Positions 16,800-26,619 of a DNA stretch of 64,000 nt are shown in pieces. The notes beneath the pieces were generated by a model. It was not told the origin of the DNA. It saw nothing but the letters and a program-made list of their open reading frames with translations, and did not search any database. The stretch's first letter is position 1. Every line of letters starts with the position of its first letter. This DNA is from Pseudomonas sp. KUIN-1. Lineage in GTDB: Bacteria; Pseudomonadota; Gammaproteobacteria; Pseudomonadales; Pseudomonadaceae. The stretch is from contig NZ_AP020337.1 of assembly GCF_009176725.1 (NCBI RefSeq), positions 1,674,001-1,738,000 of the forward strand, read 5' to 3'. The position numbers were made by a program, and so were the translations under genes.

Positions 16800-17732
16800 A
16801 TGCGCGTTCTGATTGCCGAGCACGATTACCACGTTTACACCCAATTGTTGCGCAAGGCTGCGCCTGATCTGGAAGTTTTCAGCACTGGCGATTCTGCCGA
16901 ATTGTCGCGCATGGCCAGCGACTGCCCGGTCTGGCTGGGGCAGCCGGACCTGATGGCCAACCTGTTGCGGCAGGGGCACACGCCGCAATGGCTGCAATCC
17001 ACCTGGGCGGGCATCACGCCGCTGCTGGCTGACAGCCTGTCGCGCGACTATCGCCTGACCCGCGCGGTCGGGATTTTCGGGCAGGTCATGGCCGAATTCG
17101 TTTTGACCTACATGCTTGGCCATGAGCGCGAGGTGCTGGCGCGCCTGATGAGCCAGGTCGAGCGCAAGTGGGACAACCGCACCGGGCAGAGCCTGTCGGG
17201 CCGCAAGGCATTGATCGTCGGTGCCGGTGATATCGGTCAGCGCGTTGCCGAGTTCCTCCTGCCGTTCGGCGTGCAGGTGTACGGTGTGGCTTCCAGTGCG
17301 CGCACTCAGGAACCGTTCATCGAAGTGACGGCGTTGTCAGACATGACGGGTCTGCTCGGCGAGATGGATTACGTCATCAACCTGCTGCCCAACACGCCCG
17401 AGACGCACGACCTGTACGACGCCAAGCTGTTCGCCAGCTTCAAGCCCACGGCGCTGTTCATCAACGTCGGACGCGGGGTGGCGGTCGTCGACGCAGATCT
17501 GGTCGAGGCGTTGAAGGAAGGGCATCTGGCTGGCGCGGTGATTGACGTCTGCCGTCAGGAGCCTTTGCCGCAGCGGCATCCGTTCTGGACTGCCTACGGT
17601 CTGCTGTTGACCGGTCACAGCTCGGCGCCTACCTCACCTGTGGCCATGACCGAGCTTTTCGTGCATAACCTGAACGCTTTTCAGGCCGGAGAAACGCTGC
17701 GCGGCGAGGTCGATTTTTCGCGAGGTTACTGA
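16800..17732 (+). CDS. D-2-hydroxyacid dehydrogenase
   Basis: A 310-residue NAD(P)H-dependent dehydrogenase of the GhrA/2-hydroxyacid family. The Rossmann motif is ALIVGAGDIGQRVAEFLLPFGVQVYGV (residues about 138-164). NLLPNTPETHDLYDAKLFASFKPTALFINVGRGVAVVDADLV and VCRQEPLPQRHPFW carry the Arg and the catalytic Glu and His. It probably reduces a 2-oxoacid such as glyoxylate or hydroxypyruvate; which one is not readable. It lies 70 bases after ycgL with an AAGG ribosome site, possibly in the same transcript. Confidence 0.9.
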   Translation: MRVLIAEHDYHVYTQLLRKAAPDLEVFSTGDSAELSRMASDCPVWLGQPDLMANLLRQGHTPQWLQSTWAGITPLLADSLSRDYRLTRAVGIFGQVMAEFVLTYMLGHEREVLARLMSQVERKWDNRTGQSLSGRKALIVGAGDIGQRVAEFLLPFGVQVYGVASSARTQEPFIEVTALSDMTGLLGEMDYVINLLPNTPETHDLYDAKLFASFKPTALFINVGRGVAVVDADLVEALKEGHLAGAVIDVCRQEPLPQRHPFWTAYGLLLTGHSSAPTSPVAMTELFVHNLNAFQAGETLRGEVDFSRGY

Positions 17733-17740
17733 CGCCCTTG

Positions 17741-17775
17741 CCTGCGAGCCGACGTTTCAGGCGTCGGCTCGCAGG
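17741..17775. terminator. Bidirectional hairpin between convergent genes
   Basis: A perfect 14-bp stem (cctgcgagccgacg / cgtcggctcgcagg) with a 7-base loop sits between the convergent dehydrogenase and nitroreductase genes. There are no T-runs, but stem and position suit a shared transcript end. Confidence 0.65.
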
Positions 17776-17798
17776 TATCGATCACCGCAAACAGTCGG

Positions 17799-18392
17799 TT
17801 ACAGCGAAAAATCACCTTCGGCGGCCAGTTCTGCCAGCGGCTTGCGCGGGCTTGGCACTTCGCGGCCTTGCAGGTAGTCCGGCAGGGTCGATTTGTCACC
17901 CAGCTTGCCAATCGCGACGGCCGCGTGCACTGCGTAGCCCTCGGGAATATTCAACTCCTTGCGGGTCAGATCCTGATCGAAACCGGCCATGCCGTGGGTG
18001 TGCCAGCCGCTCAGGCTGGCCTGCAGTGCCAGGTAACCCCATGCCGAACCCGTGTCGAAGGTGTGCCATAGAGCCGGGCTCTCTTCGCTTGCGCCGGGGG
18101 CGACGAAGGTGGTCTTGGAAATGACGATCACCAAGGCCGCTGCGTGTTGCGCCCAACTGCGATTGAACTCGTTCAGCAAGCCCAGGTAACGCTCCCAGTT
18201 CGGCGTATCGCGACGTGCATAGAGAAAGCGCCAAGGCTGCGAGTTATACGCCGATGGCGCCCAGCGTGCGGCTTCGAAAAAGCTCAGCAGGGTTTCCTGG
18301 TCGATGCTTTGGCCGTTGAAGGCACGTGGCGACCAGCGTTCGGTGAATTGCGGGTCGATCGGGTGATCGGCGATGCGAGGGTTCGTGCTCAT
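17799..18392 (-). CDS. Nitroreductase family protein
   Basis: A 197-residue FMN-dependent nitroreductase-fold enzyme. The family core is RWSPRAFNGQSIDQETLLSFFEAARWAPSAYNSQPWRFLYARR, with FMN-phosphate contacts in the R-S-P-R segment and the SAYNSQPWR loop. GSAWGYLALQASLSGWHTHGMAGFD follows. The ATG at 18392 is chosen over an upstream frame start at 18548 because it gives the expected short N-terminus, with AAGGAC upstream. The substrate is unknown; such enzymes reduce quinones or nitroaromatics. Confidence 0.9.
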   Translation of the reverse strand: MSTNPRIADHPIDPQFTERWSPRAFNGQSIDQETLLSFFEAARWAPSAYNSQPWRFLYARRDTPNWERYLGLLNEFNRSWAQHAAALVIVISKTTFVAPGASEESPALWHTFDTGSAWGYLALQASLSGWHTHGMAGFDQDLTRKELNIPEGYAVHAAVAIGKLGDKSTLPDYLQGREVPSPRKPLAELAAEGDFSL

Positions 18393-18602
18393 GAGAGTCC
18401 TTGATAGCGAAGGTTGAAAACGAGCGTGGCTTGATGGGCCGTGGTCGGCAGGCATCGCTTGAACGCACTGAAAACCCGTTAACGCTACTGTTTTGCCCTG
18501 TCGCTGACAAGTCCCGGCTACCGGCAGTCGCAAGTGCTTGGCCCGCACCCCGTGTACCTCTAGACTGGCGGCCTTTTCATTATCGATACCGTTGTCCGAA
18601 CC

Positions 18603-19052
18603 ATGGCCGCTAAAGTTGAACCCTTCTGGATGCGCAAGACCCTTGACCAGCTCGATACCCAGGAGTGGGAGTCTTTGTGCGATGGCTGTGGCCTGTGCTG
18701 CCTGCAGAAGCTTGAGGATGAGGAAGACAACGCGGTTTATTACACGCGAATTGCCTGCAAGCTGCTGGATCTGAAAACCTGCCAGTGTTCCGATTACGCA
18801 AACCGTCGTGCCTCGGTGCCCGATTGCATTCAGTTAACGCCCGGTCAGGCAGATGAGTTCAAATGGCTGCCACCGACCTGTGGCTATCGCCTGGTCAGCG
18901 AGGGCAAGGATCTGCCGCTCTGGCACCATCTGGTGTGTGGTGATCGCACGGCCGTGCATCACGAGCGTATCTCCCAGTCAGGTCGCATGCTCAGCGAGAA
19001 CAATGTGGCCGAAGACGACTGGGAGGATTACCTGATTTTTCGCGCAGGTTGA
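18603..19052 (+). CDS. YcgN family cysteine-cluster protein (UPF0260)
   Basis: A 149-residue protein with the YcgN pattern: [32 protein letters not shown], then [18 protein letters not shown] and [22 protein letters not shown]. The spaced cysteines (CxxCGxCC, C, CxC, C) probably bind an Fe-S cluster or zinc. The cellular role of the family is not established. Confidence 0.9.
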   Translation: MAAKVEPFWMRKTLDQLDTQEWESLCDGCGLCCLQKLEDEEDNAVYYTRIACKLLDLKTCQCSDYANRRASVPDCIQLTPGQADEFKWLPPTCGYRLVSEGKDLPLWHHLVCGDRTAVHHERISQSGRMLSENNVAEDDWEDYLIFRAG

Positions 19053-19056
19053 ACGC

Positions 19057-19437
19057 TTAAATGACCGGTTTTGGCTCGGTCAGCTCTTCCACGCCTTTGG
19101 CAGCCGCCGTCTTCACGGCATGTTCAGCGTCGTCCTTGAGGGTGTTCAGTTCCGCACCGGCACGTTCGATGGTCGAGCGTGCGCTCTGCAGATCGCTGCG
19201 GCCTTTTTCCATCAGGCTCTTGGCCGAGCAGTGACCACTGATGCCGCGTGCCAGCGCCGCGCCGCCGATGGCCAGTTGGATCAGGCCCAGAAAGCCGCCA
19301 CGACGGACGCCTTTACCCATCAGCAATACGCCGCCAGCCAGCGAGCCGATACGCTCCCAGCCCTGGACATTCTGCTCGGGTTTGCGTTGAAGCAGTTCAG
19401 GTGTGTCGATGCGTTCGATGATCGGGGTGTCGCGCAT
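19057..19437 (-). CDS. DUF2892-like small membrane protein
   Basis: A 126-residue protein. The segment QNVQGWERIGSLAGGVLLMGKGVRRGGFLGLIQLAIGGAALARGISGHC (residues about 23-70) has two short hydrophobic helices with a glycine-rich turn, like DUF2892 proteins. A charged helical tail follows. GGAG precedes the ATG. It is convergent with ycgN, only four bases apart. The function is unknown. Confidence 0.6.
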   Translation of the reverse strand: MRDTPIIERIDTPELLQRKPEQNVQGWERIGSLAGGVLLMGKGVRRGGFLGLIQLAIGGAALARGISGHCSAKSLMEKGRSDLQSARSTIERAGAELNTLKDDAEHAVKTAAAKGVEELTEPKPVI

Positions 19438-19542
19438 GATGGCTCTCCATGAGGTAGTAGGTCGGAGTTGGCAAATTGGAAGCAGTTGCTCGATTCACAG
19501 AAACTGACTGCCCATGCGCGACACAGGTTCAATGCTTTTCCG

Positions 19543-20043
19543 TCAGCGGTCGCTGGCCGGATCAATTTTCTCGCGACCGAACTGCGGACCCGAACGGGTA
19601 TTGATACCTTTGGCCATGCGGTCATAGAGAACAACGTTGACGGTCGCCGCCAGGTTCATGCAGCCCTCGGTCGGGATATAGACCACGTCTTCGCACCAGT
19701 CGCGAATCTCCTGATCCAGCGAGCCATCTTCCGGGCCGAAGATATACAGCGCGCGATCAGGGTGCGTGTATTCGGGCAGTGCGCGGGCGCCGTCGACCAG
19801 TTCGACGGCCACCGGAATGCAACCCAGCGGCAGAATGCTTTTGAGGTCTTCGATGCCGATCAGCGGGATGTCCTGATGGATTTTCTTGGTGTCGGTGATG
19901 AAGTCCCGCGCGCGTTCATAGCGTTTACCGGTATAGAACACCGACGCCACGCCGTAACAGCCGGCCGCACGCATGACGGAGCCGACGTTTTCCGGGGACT
20001 TGGGGTTGTAAAGACCGATGCAGGCGTACCGTTTGTTGGCCAC
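19543..20043 (-). CDS. TrmH-family (SpoU) RNA methyltransferase
   Basis: A 166-residue SPOUT-class methyltransferase that would use SAM to methylate a ribose in RNA. The three SpoU motifs are seen: NPKSPENVGSVMRAAGCYG (motif 1), LYIFGPEDGSLDQ (motif 2) and VYIPTEGCMNLAATVNVVLYDRM (motif 3, knot). The likely start is GTG at 20043 (MANKRYACIGLYNP). The ATG at 20100 would place a TATAAT-like promoter box inside the gene. The RNA target is unknown. Confidence 0.85.
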   Translation of the reverse strand: MANKRYACIGLYNPKSPENVGSVMRAAGCYGVASVFYTGKRYERARDFITDTKKIHQDIPLIGIEDLKSILPLGCIPVAVELVDGARALPEYTHPDRALYIFGPEDGSLDQEIRDWCEDVVYIPTEGCMNLAATVNVVLYDRMAKGINTRSGPQFGREKIDPASDR

Positions 20044-20109
20044 GGGGAGGGTGCTCTGAAGAAAACCGGGGATTATACGGCAGCCTCGGAGCAATACCAT
20101 TGACTGTGT

Positions 20110-21018
20110 TCAGAACCACATGCGCACGCCGACCACCAGTCGCGCGTCCTGGGTGTCTTCGTCGTCCTCGCGCGCGTAATCGGCCGTCTTGCCGTAGGAG
20201 CGGTCCCAGCTCACCCCGACATAAGGGGCGAATTGCGGGGTGATCTCGTAGCGCAGTCTGAGGCCGAACTCGCTGGTCGACAGGCCCGAACCATTGCCGC
20301 GTTGCGGGTCGTTCTTGCCGTAGAAGTTCAGCTCCGCGGTGGGCTGCAGCACCAGATTGTTGGTCAGTTGGAGGTCGTAGTCGGCCTCCAGGCGAGCGGC
20401 GGTCTGTCCGGCTTCGCCGATGAACGCGGTGGCCTCGATATCCAGATCCGAAATGGCTTGGCCCTGCAGGCCGAAGGCGGCCCAGGTTTGCGGCGCGCCC
20501 GGTTTGAAATCCTGACGTGCTCCGGCGACCACGTCCCACCAAGGGCTGATCGAGTGGCCCCACAACGCCTGGATTTCCGCTTCTTCGGTCTTGCCGTTGG
20601 TTCGCTCACCTTCGGAGCGCAGCAGCAGGCGGTCGATATCACCGCCAATCCAGCCGGACAGGTCCCAGGCCAGAGCGCTGCCGTCGTTGGCGTCCTGCCA
20701 TTCCAGCTTGTCGGCCAGAAAGTAACTGTTGATGGCGCTGTCATGAACCTGATGGCCCGCGTGGATGGTGTACACCGCAGCCCGGTCCGCATCAGTGATC
20801 GGCGGGATCGGGGTTCGGCTCTGGTTGGGCGCAGCCTGTGTCGAGGGCGTGTCCTCGCTGTCGCCGGCGTCCATATGCATCGCATGGCTGTCGTGGTCCA
20901 TGCCCTCCATTCCGGCGGCCAAGGTCGGGGCCCACGGCGTGGCGGTCAGCCCGGCGGCCAGCAACAGCATCGGCAGGCGGGGCGAATTCAGCGTTCTGCT
21001 CAACATCAAGGTCCTCAT
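20110..21018 (-). CDS. copB: Copper resistance outer-membrane protein CopB
   Basis: A 302-residue CopB. A signal peptide (to about residue 34, TLAA) is followed by a Met/His-rich metal-binding segment ([15 protein letters not shown]), then the beta-barrel part with alternating strands ending VVGVRMWF, a C-terminal Phe typical of outer-membrane barrels. The ATG at 21018 overlaps the copA stop by four bases, so it is coupled to copA. Works with periplasmic CopA in copper sequestration. Confidence 0.94.
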   Translation of the reverse strand: MRTLMLSRTLNSPRLPMLLLAAGLTATPWAPTLAAGMEGMDHDSHAMHMDAGDSEDTPSTQAAPNQSRTPIPPITDADRAAVYTIHAGHQVHDSAINSYFLADKLEWQDANDGSALAWDLSGWIGGDIDRLLLRSEGERTNGKTEEAEIQALWGHSISPWWDVVAGARQDFKPGAPQTWAAFGLQGQAISDLDIEATAFIGEAGQTAARLEADYDLQLTNNLVLQPTAELNFYGKNDPQRGNGSGLSTSEFGLRLRYEITPQFAPYVGVSWDRSYGKTADYAREDDEDTQDARLVVGVRMWF

Positions 21019-22793
21019 TCTTCCACCCGCACTTCGCGGAACATGCCCATTTCCATGTGGTACAGCATGTGACAGTGATAAGCCCAACGGCCCAGCGCAT
21101 CGGCGGTCACGCGATAGCTGCGGCGTGATCCCGGTGGCATGTCGATGGTGTGTTTGCGCACCATGAACTGTCCATTCTCGTCTTCGAGGTCGCTCCACAT
21201 GCCATGCAGATGGATGGGGTGGGTCATCATCGTGTCGTTGACCAGCACGACACGCACCCGCTCACCGTATTTGAGCATCAGCGGTTTGGCGTCCGAGAAC
21301 TTCACACCGTCGAATGACCAGGCGTATTTTTCCATATGCCCGGTCAGGTGCAGCTCGATCGTGCGACTGGGCTCACGGCCGTCCGGGTCTTCGAAGGTGC
21401 TGCGCAGGTCAGCGTAGGTCAGGACTCTGCGGCCATTGCCCCTGAGGCCGATGCCCGGATCGTCGAGCTTGGGCGAGGTGCTCATGGCTTGCATGTCGAC
21501 CAGCGGGTTGTTGTTTTCGCTCTCGGGGTGCGATTGCGGAGTCGGCGTTTTCTGGGCCGGCGTCTGCGCGTGGTCCATTGCGGGCATCGCGTCGTGGCCC
21601 ATCTTGCTGTGGTCCATGCCTGACATGTCGTGCGTTGCCGGGGCTGCGGCGTGGTTCATGCTGCCATGCTCCATGCCTGCCATGCCCATATCATCCATGC
21701 TCAACAGCGGGCGTGGATCGAGGGGCGGAACGGCAGCCTGCAGGCCGGGCCTGCTGGCCAGGGTGCCGCGGGCATAACCGGTGCGGTCCATGGACTGTGC
21801 GAACAGGGTATAGGCACCTTCCGCCGGCTCGACAATCACGTCGAAGGTTTCCGCCACTGCGATGCGCAACTCGTCGACGGTCACCGGCTTGACGTGCAGG
21901 CCGTCGCTGGCCACTACGGTCATCTTCAGGCCCGGAATACGCACGTCGAAGTACGTCATTGCCGAGCCGTTGATCAGCCGCAGTCGGATCCGCTCGCCAG
22001 GCTTGAACAGCCCGGTCCAGTTCATGTTCGGCGCCTGACCGTTCATCAGGTAGGTGTAGGTCGCGCCGCTGACATCCGCGAGATCGGTCGGGTCCATTCT
22101 CATCTTCGCCCACATCCAGCGATCCCTGGTGGTCTCGCTCCAGCCTTTTTCACCCACGTCGTTGATGAAGTCGCCGACGGTGCGCTGGTTATTGTTGTAG
22201 TAATCGGACTGTTTCTTGAGCGTTTTCATCAGCTGGACCGGCTCTTCGTCGGTCCAGTCGCTGAGCATGATCACGTGTTCGCGGTCGTATTCGAACGGCT
22301 CCGGCTCTTTCGCGTCGATCACCAGCGGCCCGTAGACCCCCGACTGTTCCTGGAAGCCGGAGTGGCTGTGATACCAGTAGGTGCCGTGCTGCCTGACCTT
22401 GAAGCGGTAGACATACAGGCCATCCGGCGCAATACCGTCAAAACTCAACCCCGGCACGCCGTCCATGTTGGCCGGCAGGATGATGCCGTGCCAATGGATG
22501 GATGTGGCTTCGTCGAGCCGGTTTTTGACCCTCAGGGTCACGGTGTCGCCTTCGCGCCAGCGCAGCAGCGGGCCGGGAATACCGCCATTGATGGTCTGCG
22601 CGGTCTTGGCATTGCCGGTGATGTTGACCTGGGTTTCGCCGATATACAGATCGAACTCGGTGCCGGACAACCCGTTGGGCTGGCCCGGATTGGCCACCGC
22701 CCACGCCGGGCTGCGCCACAACCCGAGGCCGCCGAGCAGGCCACTGGCGGCCAGCCCTTTCACAAAGGTTCGTCTTGAGGTTCGGGTGGGCAT
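21015..22793 (-). CDS. copA: Periplasmic multicopper oxidase CopA
   Basis: A 592-residue multicopper oxidase exported by the Tat route: SRRTFVKGL twin-arginine signal at residues 6-14. The copper ligands are in place: HWH at about 100-102, HSH at about 142-144, and the C-terminal HPIHLHG and [12 protein letters not shown] motifs. A linker near residue 370-420 is full of Met, His and Asp (repeated GMDHSKM-type units) and would bind extra copper. The ATG at 22793 is chosen for the Tat signal; the open frame runs further upstream but without family sequence. CopRS and copCD are not in the window, and no clear cop box was seen in the 86-base upstream gap. Confidence 0.95.
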   Translation of the reverse strand: MPTRTSRRTFVKGLAASGLLGGLGLWRSPAWAVANPGQPNGLSGTEFDLYIGETQVNITGNAKTAQTINGGIPGPLLRWREGDTVTLRVKNRLDEATSIHWHGIILPANMDGVPGLSFDGIAPDGLYVYRFKVRQHGTYWYHSHSGFQEQSGVYGPLVIDAKEPEPFEYDREHVIMLSDWTDEEPVQLMKTLKKQSDYYNNNQRTVGDFINDVGEKGWSETTRDRWMWAKMRMDPTDLADVSGATYTYLMNGQAPNMNWTGLFKPGERIRLRLINGSAMTYFDVRIPGLKMTVVASDGLHVKPVTVDELRIAVAETFDVIVEPAEGAYTLFAQSMDRTGYARGTLASRPGLQAAVPPLDPRPLLSMDDMGMAGMEHGSMNHAAAPATHDMSGMDHSKMGHDAMPAMDHAQTPAQKTPTPQSHPESENNNPLVDMQAMSTSPKLDDPGIGLRGNGRRVLTYADLRSTFEDPDGREPSRTIELHLTGHMEKYAWSFDGVKFSDAKPLMLKYGERVRVVLVNDTMMTHPIHLHGMWSDLEDENGQFMVRKHTIDMPPGSRRSYRVTADALGRWAYHCHMLYHMEMGMFREVRVEE

Positions 22794-22879
22794 GGCGAGA
22801 TATCCGGTCGGTCGGGTGGCCGCAGGCCAGGGGAAGTGCGGGTAGGGCAGGGGAGCGTGGCTGGTCGAAAGCGCCGAGG

Positions 22880-23254
22880 TTACTCGTCCTTTTTCATCAG
22901 CCCGGCCAGTGCAGCGAACGGGTTGTGAGTGGCCTTGGCGGTTTTCGGACTGCCCAGGGAGCCATCGGCGAAGTACTGCTGATCGGTGTAGCGCGAGTGC
23001 TCGTTGTCGTGGCAATACAGGCACAGCAGCTCCCAGTTGGAGCCGTCCTGCGGGTTGTTGTCATGGTTGTGGTCGCGGTGGTGTACGGTCAGTTCGCTGA
23101 GACGTTTGCCTGCGAACTCGCGCGCGCAGCGGCCGCAAACATGCGGGTACATGCGCAGCGCCTTGTCACGGTAGCCCATCTCGCGGTCGCGCTGGGCGTC
23201 GGCCAGGATGCGGTCCAGCTTGGCAGTATGGGAAGGAGGATTGGCCGTGCTCAT
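22880..23254 (-). CDS. yajD: YajD-type HNH nuclease
   Basis: A 124-residue HNH protein. It has CGRCAREFAG and CLYCHDNEH zinc-binding cysteine pairs around the ELTVHHRDHNHDNNPQDGSNWELLC catalytic HH-N motif. It matches the YajD family, conserved in many proteobacteria but with no settled role. The ATG at 23254 is chosen over 23278. It lies upstream of copA on the same strand, separated by 86 bases, so shared transcription is possible but not shown. Confidence 0.88.
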   Translation of the reverse strand: MSTANPPSHTAKLDRILADAQRDREMGYRDKALRMYPHVCGRCAREFAGKRLSELTVHHRDHNHDNNPQDGSNWELLCLYCHDNEHSRYTDQQYFADGSLGSPKTAKATHNPFAALAGLMKKDE

Positions 23255-23320
23255 GGTGTCACCTGTGCGTGTGCGCATTGAAAGCGGAATATCGGCAAGT
23301 TTAGCGCCAGATAGGCAAAC

Positions 23321-23797
23321 TCACACCTGTTGGGAGAGTAATTGACCATCGACCATGCGCAGGCGCTTGGACAACGAGATGGCCAGGGCACGAATGATCT
23401 TGGCGGCGATTTTCGGTGCGTCCTCGAGCATCTTGTCCAGCGAATCACGGCCCAGGTTCAATAGCTGGCAACTGGTGGCTGCGATACAACTGGCCGAGCG
23501 GCGCTCGCCATCGAGCACCGCCATTTCTCCGAAGGCGCGGCCGTGGCGCAGAACGGCGATTTCCACCTGTTGACCGTCTGCGGCAAGCTTCTGCACAGAC
23601 ACGGTGCCCTGATGGATGATGCACATGAAGGTTCCGGCATCGCCCTCGGCAAAGATGGTCTCGCCTTTATCGATATCGGTAATGCTGAAATAGCCGGCTA
23701 CGGTAAAGAAATCGCCCGGCAGCAGGGTGTCGAACAGGCCGCAATCGAGCAGCATGTCGCGTATGGCGTTGTTCAGGTTGGACAGTGGTTCTGACAT
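23321..23797 (-). CDS. Cyclic nucleotide-binding domain protein
   Basis: A 158-residue single-domain protein of the CAP_ED type: LLPGDFFTVAGYFSITDIDKGETIFAEGDAGTFMCIIHQGTVSV, then HGRAFGEMAVLDGERRSASCIAATSC, which includes the FGEMAxLxxxxRSAS phosphate-binding cassette. No DNA-binding helix-turn-helix follows, so it is a stand-alone cNMP sensor. The C-terminal helical part may bind a partner. It is downstream of and in the same direction as ptrB. Confidence 0.88.
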   Translation of the reverse strand: MSEPLSNLNNAIRDMLLDCGLFDTLLPGDFFTVAGYFSITDIDKGETIFAEGDAGTFMCIIHQGTVSVQKLAADGQQVEIAVLRHGRAFGEMAVLDGERRSASCIAATSCQLLNLGRDSLDKMLEDAPKIAAKIIRALAISLSKRLRMVDGQLLSQQV

Positions 23798-23873
23798 GTT
23801 AGGTCTGGTAATCCTGACAAAGGGGCAACTCCGCTGCCCCCGATCCTAGTAAGACAGGTGTTTCACACCAAGT

Positions 23874-25934
23874 TCATTCAGCGATCTGCAATACCTTGAA
23901 GATAAATGCGTACTCCAGCGCCACGTCACGCAAGCCCTGATAGCGACCGCTCATGCCACCGTGCCCGGCGCCCAGTTCGGTCTTGAGCAGCAACGGATTA
24001 TCGTCGGTCTTGGTGGCGCGCAATTTAGCCACCCATTTGGCGGCTTCCCAATACTGCACACGGCTGTCGTTGTAACCGGCGATGACCAGCATGGCCGGAT
24101 AGGCCTGAGCCGTGACGTTTTCGTAGGGCGCGTAGGCCTTGATACGCGCGTAGACCTCCGGCTCCTGCGGGTTGCCCCATTCGTCGTATTCGGTGACGGT
24201 CAGCGGCAGGTCCGGGTCGAGCATGGTGTTCAGTACATCGACGAACGGCACTTCGGCAATCGCTGCCTTGAACAGCTCGGGCCGTTGGTTGAGCACCGCA
24301 CCGATCAGCAGGCCACCGGCGCTGCCACCGCTGATCACCAGTTGTCCGGCGCTGGTCAGGCCCTGGGCAACAAGGTGTTCGGCGCAGGCAATGAAATCGC
24401 CGAAAGTGTTCTGTTTGTGCTCCTGCTTGCCGTTGCGATACCAGGCCTCGCCCAGCTCGCCGCCGCCGCGCACATGGGCGATGGCGAACGCCACGCCACG
24501 GTCGAGCAGGCTCAGGCGCGCGTGGGAAAACCACGGGTCGAGGCTCTCGCCGTAGGCGCCGTAGCCGTACAGATACAGCGGGGTGGCCTGTCCGGCCAGT
24601 TCGCGCTTGACCACCAGGCTGATCGGCACCTGGGTGCCATCGCTGGCCGTGGCCCACAAACGCTGGCTGACGTAGGCATCGGCGTCGAAGGTGCCCAGTA
24701 CCGGGGTTTCCTTGAGCACTACCTGTTCGCCGCTGGCCAGGGTCAGTTGACGGACCTGGGCCGGACGGTTCAGCGACTGGTAGCGCAGGCGGATTTTGTC
24801 GCTGTCGAATTCCAGCGTGTCCTGCACATACAGGCTGTAGGCGGCGTCAGGTAGCTGCACGCGATAGGTCGGCAGCGCTTGCGGACGTACTTCGATGATC
24901 GGCAGGCCGCCCTCGCGCAGGCTCAGGCTGATGCCTTTGGCGTTGAGGCTGACGCCTTCGAGCATGACCTTGTCGTCGTGCGCGACCAGCGTCTGCCAGT
25001 CCTCGCGCACCGGTACGTCACTGTCCTGTTGCGCAGCCTGATACAGCGCGAAGTTGATGCCGCTCTGATTGCTGCGGATGAACCAGGTCCAGACGCCATT
25101 GAGCAGCCCGTGGTCCGGATAATATTCGTGACCTTCGCTGCGCGGTGCGAGGCAGGTGAAGGCCTGTTGCGGATGATCGGCGTCCAGCACCCAGGCTTCG
25201 CTGGTGGTTTTGCTGTTGAGCAGAATGATCAGTTGGCGCTCTGAGCTGCTGCGGAAGCAGTGCAGGAAGAAGCGGCCGTCCGGCTCGTCGAACACCTGCT
25301 CGGCCGATGCCGTGCCCAGGGTATGGCGATGCAGCTTGCCCGGGCGATGGGTTTCGTCCAGCTCGCCGAAAAACAGGGTCTGGCTGTCGTTGGCCCAGGT
25401 CATGCTGCCGTCGCAGTTTTTAAAGGGCAGGCTGCTGATCTGACCGGTGCTCAGCTCCTTGACGTAAAGCTCATATATCTCGTCGCCACTGGTGTCCAGG
25501 CTGTAGGCCAGACGCTGGTGGTCGGGACTGATGCTGAACGCACCCAGCGAGAAAAAGCCGCCATCGGCCATCTCGTTGGGGTCGAGCAACAATTCCTCGG
25601 CGCTTTCATCCACCGTGTTGCTGTCGTCGGCCGGGCGCGGGCAGCGGTAGTGCCGGGCGTATTCATCGCCTTGTGTGGTGCGGGTGTAATAAAGGTACGG
25701 GCCCCAGGGGGAGGGCAGCGACAGGTCGGTTTCGAGGATGCGGCCCTTGATTTCTTCGAACAGGCTTTCGCGCAACCCGGTCTGCTCTGCCAGTTGCTGC
25801 TCCTGCCAGGCGTTTTCGGCTTTGAGGTAGTCGAGCACTTCGTCGGTGTCGCGGTTCTGCAGCCAGGCATAAGGGTCGGGACCGTCGGCCTTGCGAGCGA
25901 TCGGGGCGCTGGAGGTTGCATTCGGGAAGGACAT
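23874..25934 (-). CDS. ptrB: Oligopeptidase B (S9A serine peptidase)
   Basis: A 686-residue cytosolic peptidase cleaving short peptides after Arg or Lys. The N-terminal seven-bladed propeller covers residues about 70-400. The alpha/beta-hydrolase domain has ISGGSAGGLLIGAVLNQRPELFKAAIAEVPFVDVLNTMLDPDLPL (nucleophile Ser), YNDSRVQYWEAAKWVAKLR (catalytic Asp) and GAGHGGMSGRY (catalytic His). The acidic EYDEWGNP segment is typical of oligopeptidase B rather than prolyl oligopeptidase. The ATG at 25934 fits the family start. Confidence 0.93.
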   Translation of the reverse strand: MSFPNATSSAPIARKADGPDPYAWLQNRDTDEVLDYLKAENAWQEQQLAEQTGLRESLFEEIKGRILETDLSLPSPWGPYLYYTRTTQGDEYARHYRCPRPADDSNTVDESAEELLLDPNEMADGGFFSLGAFSISPDHQRLAYSLDTSGDEIYELYVKELSTGQISSLPFKNCDGSMTWANDSQTLFFGELDETHRPGKLHRHTLGTASAEQVFDEPDGRFFLHCFRSSSERQLIILLNSKTTSEAWVLDADHPQQAFTCLAPRSEGHEYYPDHGLLNGVWTWFIRSNQSGINFALYQAAQQDSDVPVREDWQTLVAHDDKVMLEGVSLNAKGISLSLREGGLPIIEVRPQALPTYRVQLPDAAYSLYVQDTLEFDSDKIRLRYQSLNRPAQVRQLTLASGEQVVLKETPVLGTFDADAYVSQRLWATASDGTQVPISLVVKRELAGQATPLYLYGYGAYGESLDPWFSHARLSLLDRGVAFAIAHVRGGGELGEAWYRNGKQEHKQNTFGDFIACAEHLVAQGLTSAGQLVISGGSAGGLLIGAVLNQRPELFKAAIAEVPFVDVLNTMLDPDLPLTVTEYDEWGNPQEPEVYARIKAYAPYENVTAQAYPAMLVIAGYNDSRVQYWEAAKWVAKLRATKTDDNPLLLKTELGAGHGGMSGRYQGLRDVALEYAFIFKVLQIAE

Positions 25935-26066
25935 GCTGGGCTCTCTGTTAAGGCATCAATCAGGAAAATATCGGTACACGCTGAACCGAATACTGAAGCG
26001 AGGCAAGCCGCGTCAGGCAAAAGCCGTTATCATAAGCGCCTCTTTACCTGGCTTACCACGGACGTC

Positions 26067-26543
26067 ATGACCGAAAACGACTATCTGATCGCCTGGAGCG
26101 TCTACGCCTTCGCCGCGTTGGGTTGCCTGCTGGTATGGTTTCTGATGACCCGCTGGATGTGGCGGTACCTCAAGGAGCCGTTGCTGGTGGCGGTCGCGGT
26201 GCTGCTGTTTACGCCGACCATGGTCGACCCTGCCAAGGACGCGATGGCGCCAGCCGTGGCGATCACTGCGCTCGACCTGATGTTCAAGGTCGGCAGCAAT
26301 ATCTGGACCGCCGTGTCGGACCTGGCCATGTATGGTATGTTCGCCTTCGCCGCGTACCTGCTGTTCGTGCTGATCCGCTGGCCGATCGAACGCAGCCGCA
26401 AGGCCCGCCAGCCCAAGCCTGCGGCCCAGCCTGTCGAAACAGACCCTGCTGACGAACCTTTCGCCGAAGACGATCACTACGCTCGCAAGAACGCTGCGCC
26501 TCTTGCGCCGACCAGGGCTGCGCGGGTCGAGCCGCGGCTGTAG
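26067..26543 (+). CDS. Small inner-membrane protein
   Basis: A 158-residue protein with three hydrophobic segments: about 6-28, 35-52 and 88-110, then a Pro/Ala-rich, acidic cytosolic tail. No family function is recognised; similar Pseudomonas proteins are sometimes mislabelled MFS transporter, but this is far too small for one. The ATG at 26067 starts the hydrophobic pattern; the open frame upstream is the antisense of ptrB. Confidence 0.65.
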   Translation: MTENDYLIAWSVYAFAALGCLLVWFLMTRWMWRYLKEPLLVAVAVLLFTPTMVDPAKDAMAPAVAITALDLMFKVGSNIWTAVSDLAMYGMFAFAAYLLFVLIRWPIERSRKARQPKPAAQPVETDPADEPFAEDDHYARKNAAPLAPTRAARVEPRL

Positions 26544-26619
26544 CTCCCGCTTCGTTGGCAAGCGCCGCTACCTGCGGCGCATGACCCGCTGCAAAACGTC
26601 TTGAAGCGAGAACCTGAGC

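Noticed and set aside
25260..26066. Long + strand open frame upstream of the small membrane protein
   Set aside because: It is the antisense of ptrB; only the part from ATG 26067 has a protein-like hydrophobic pattern.
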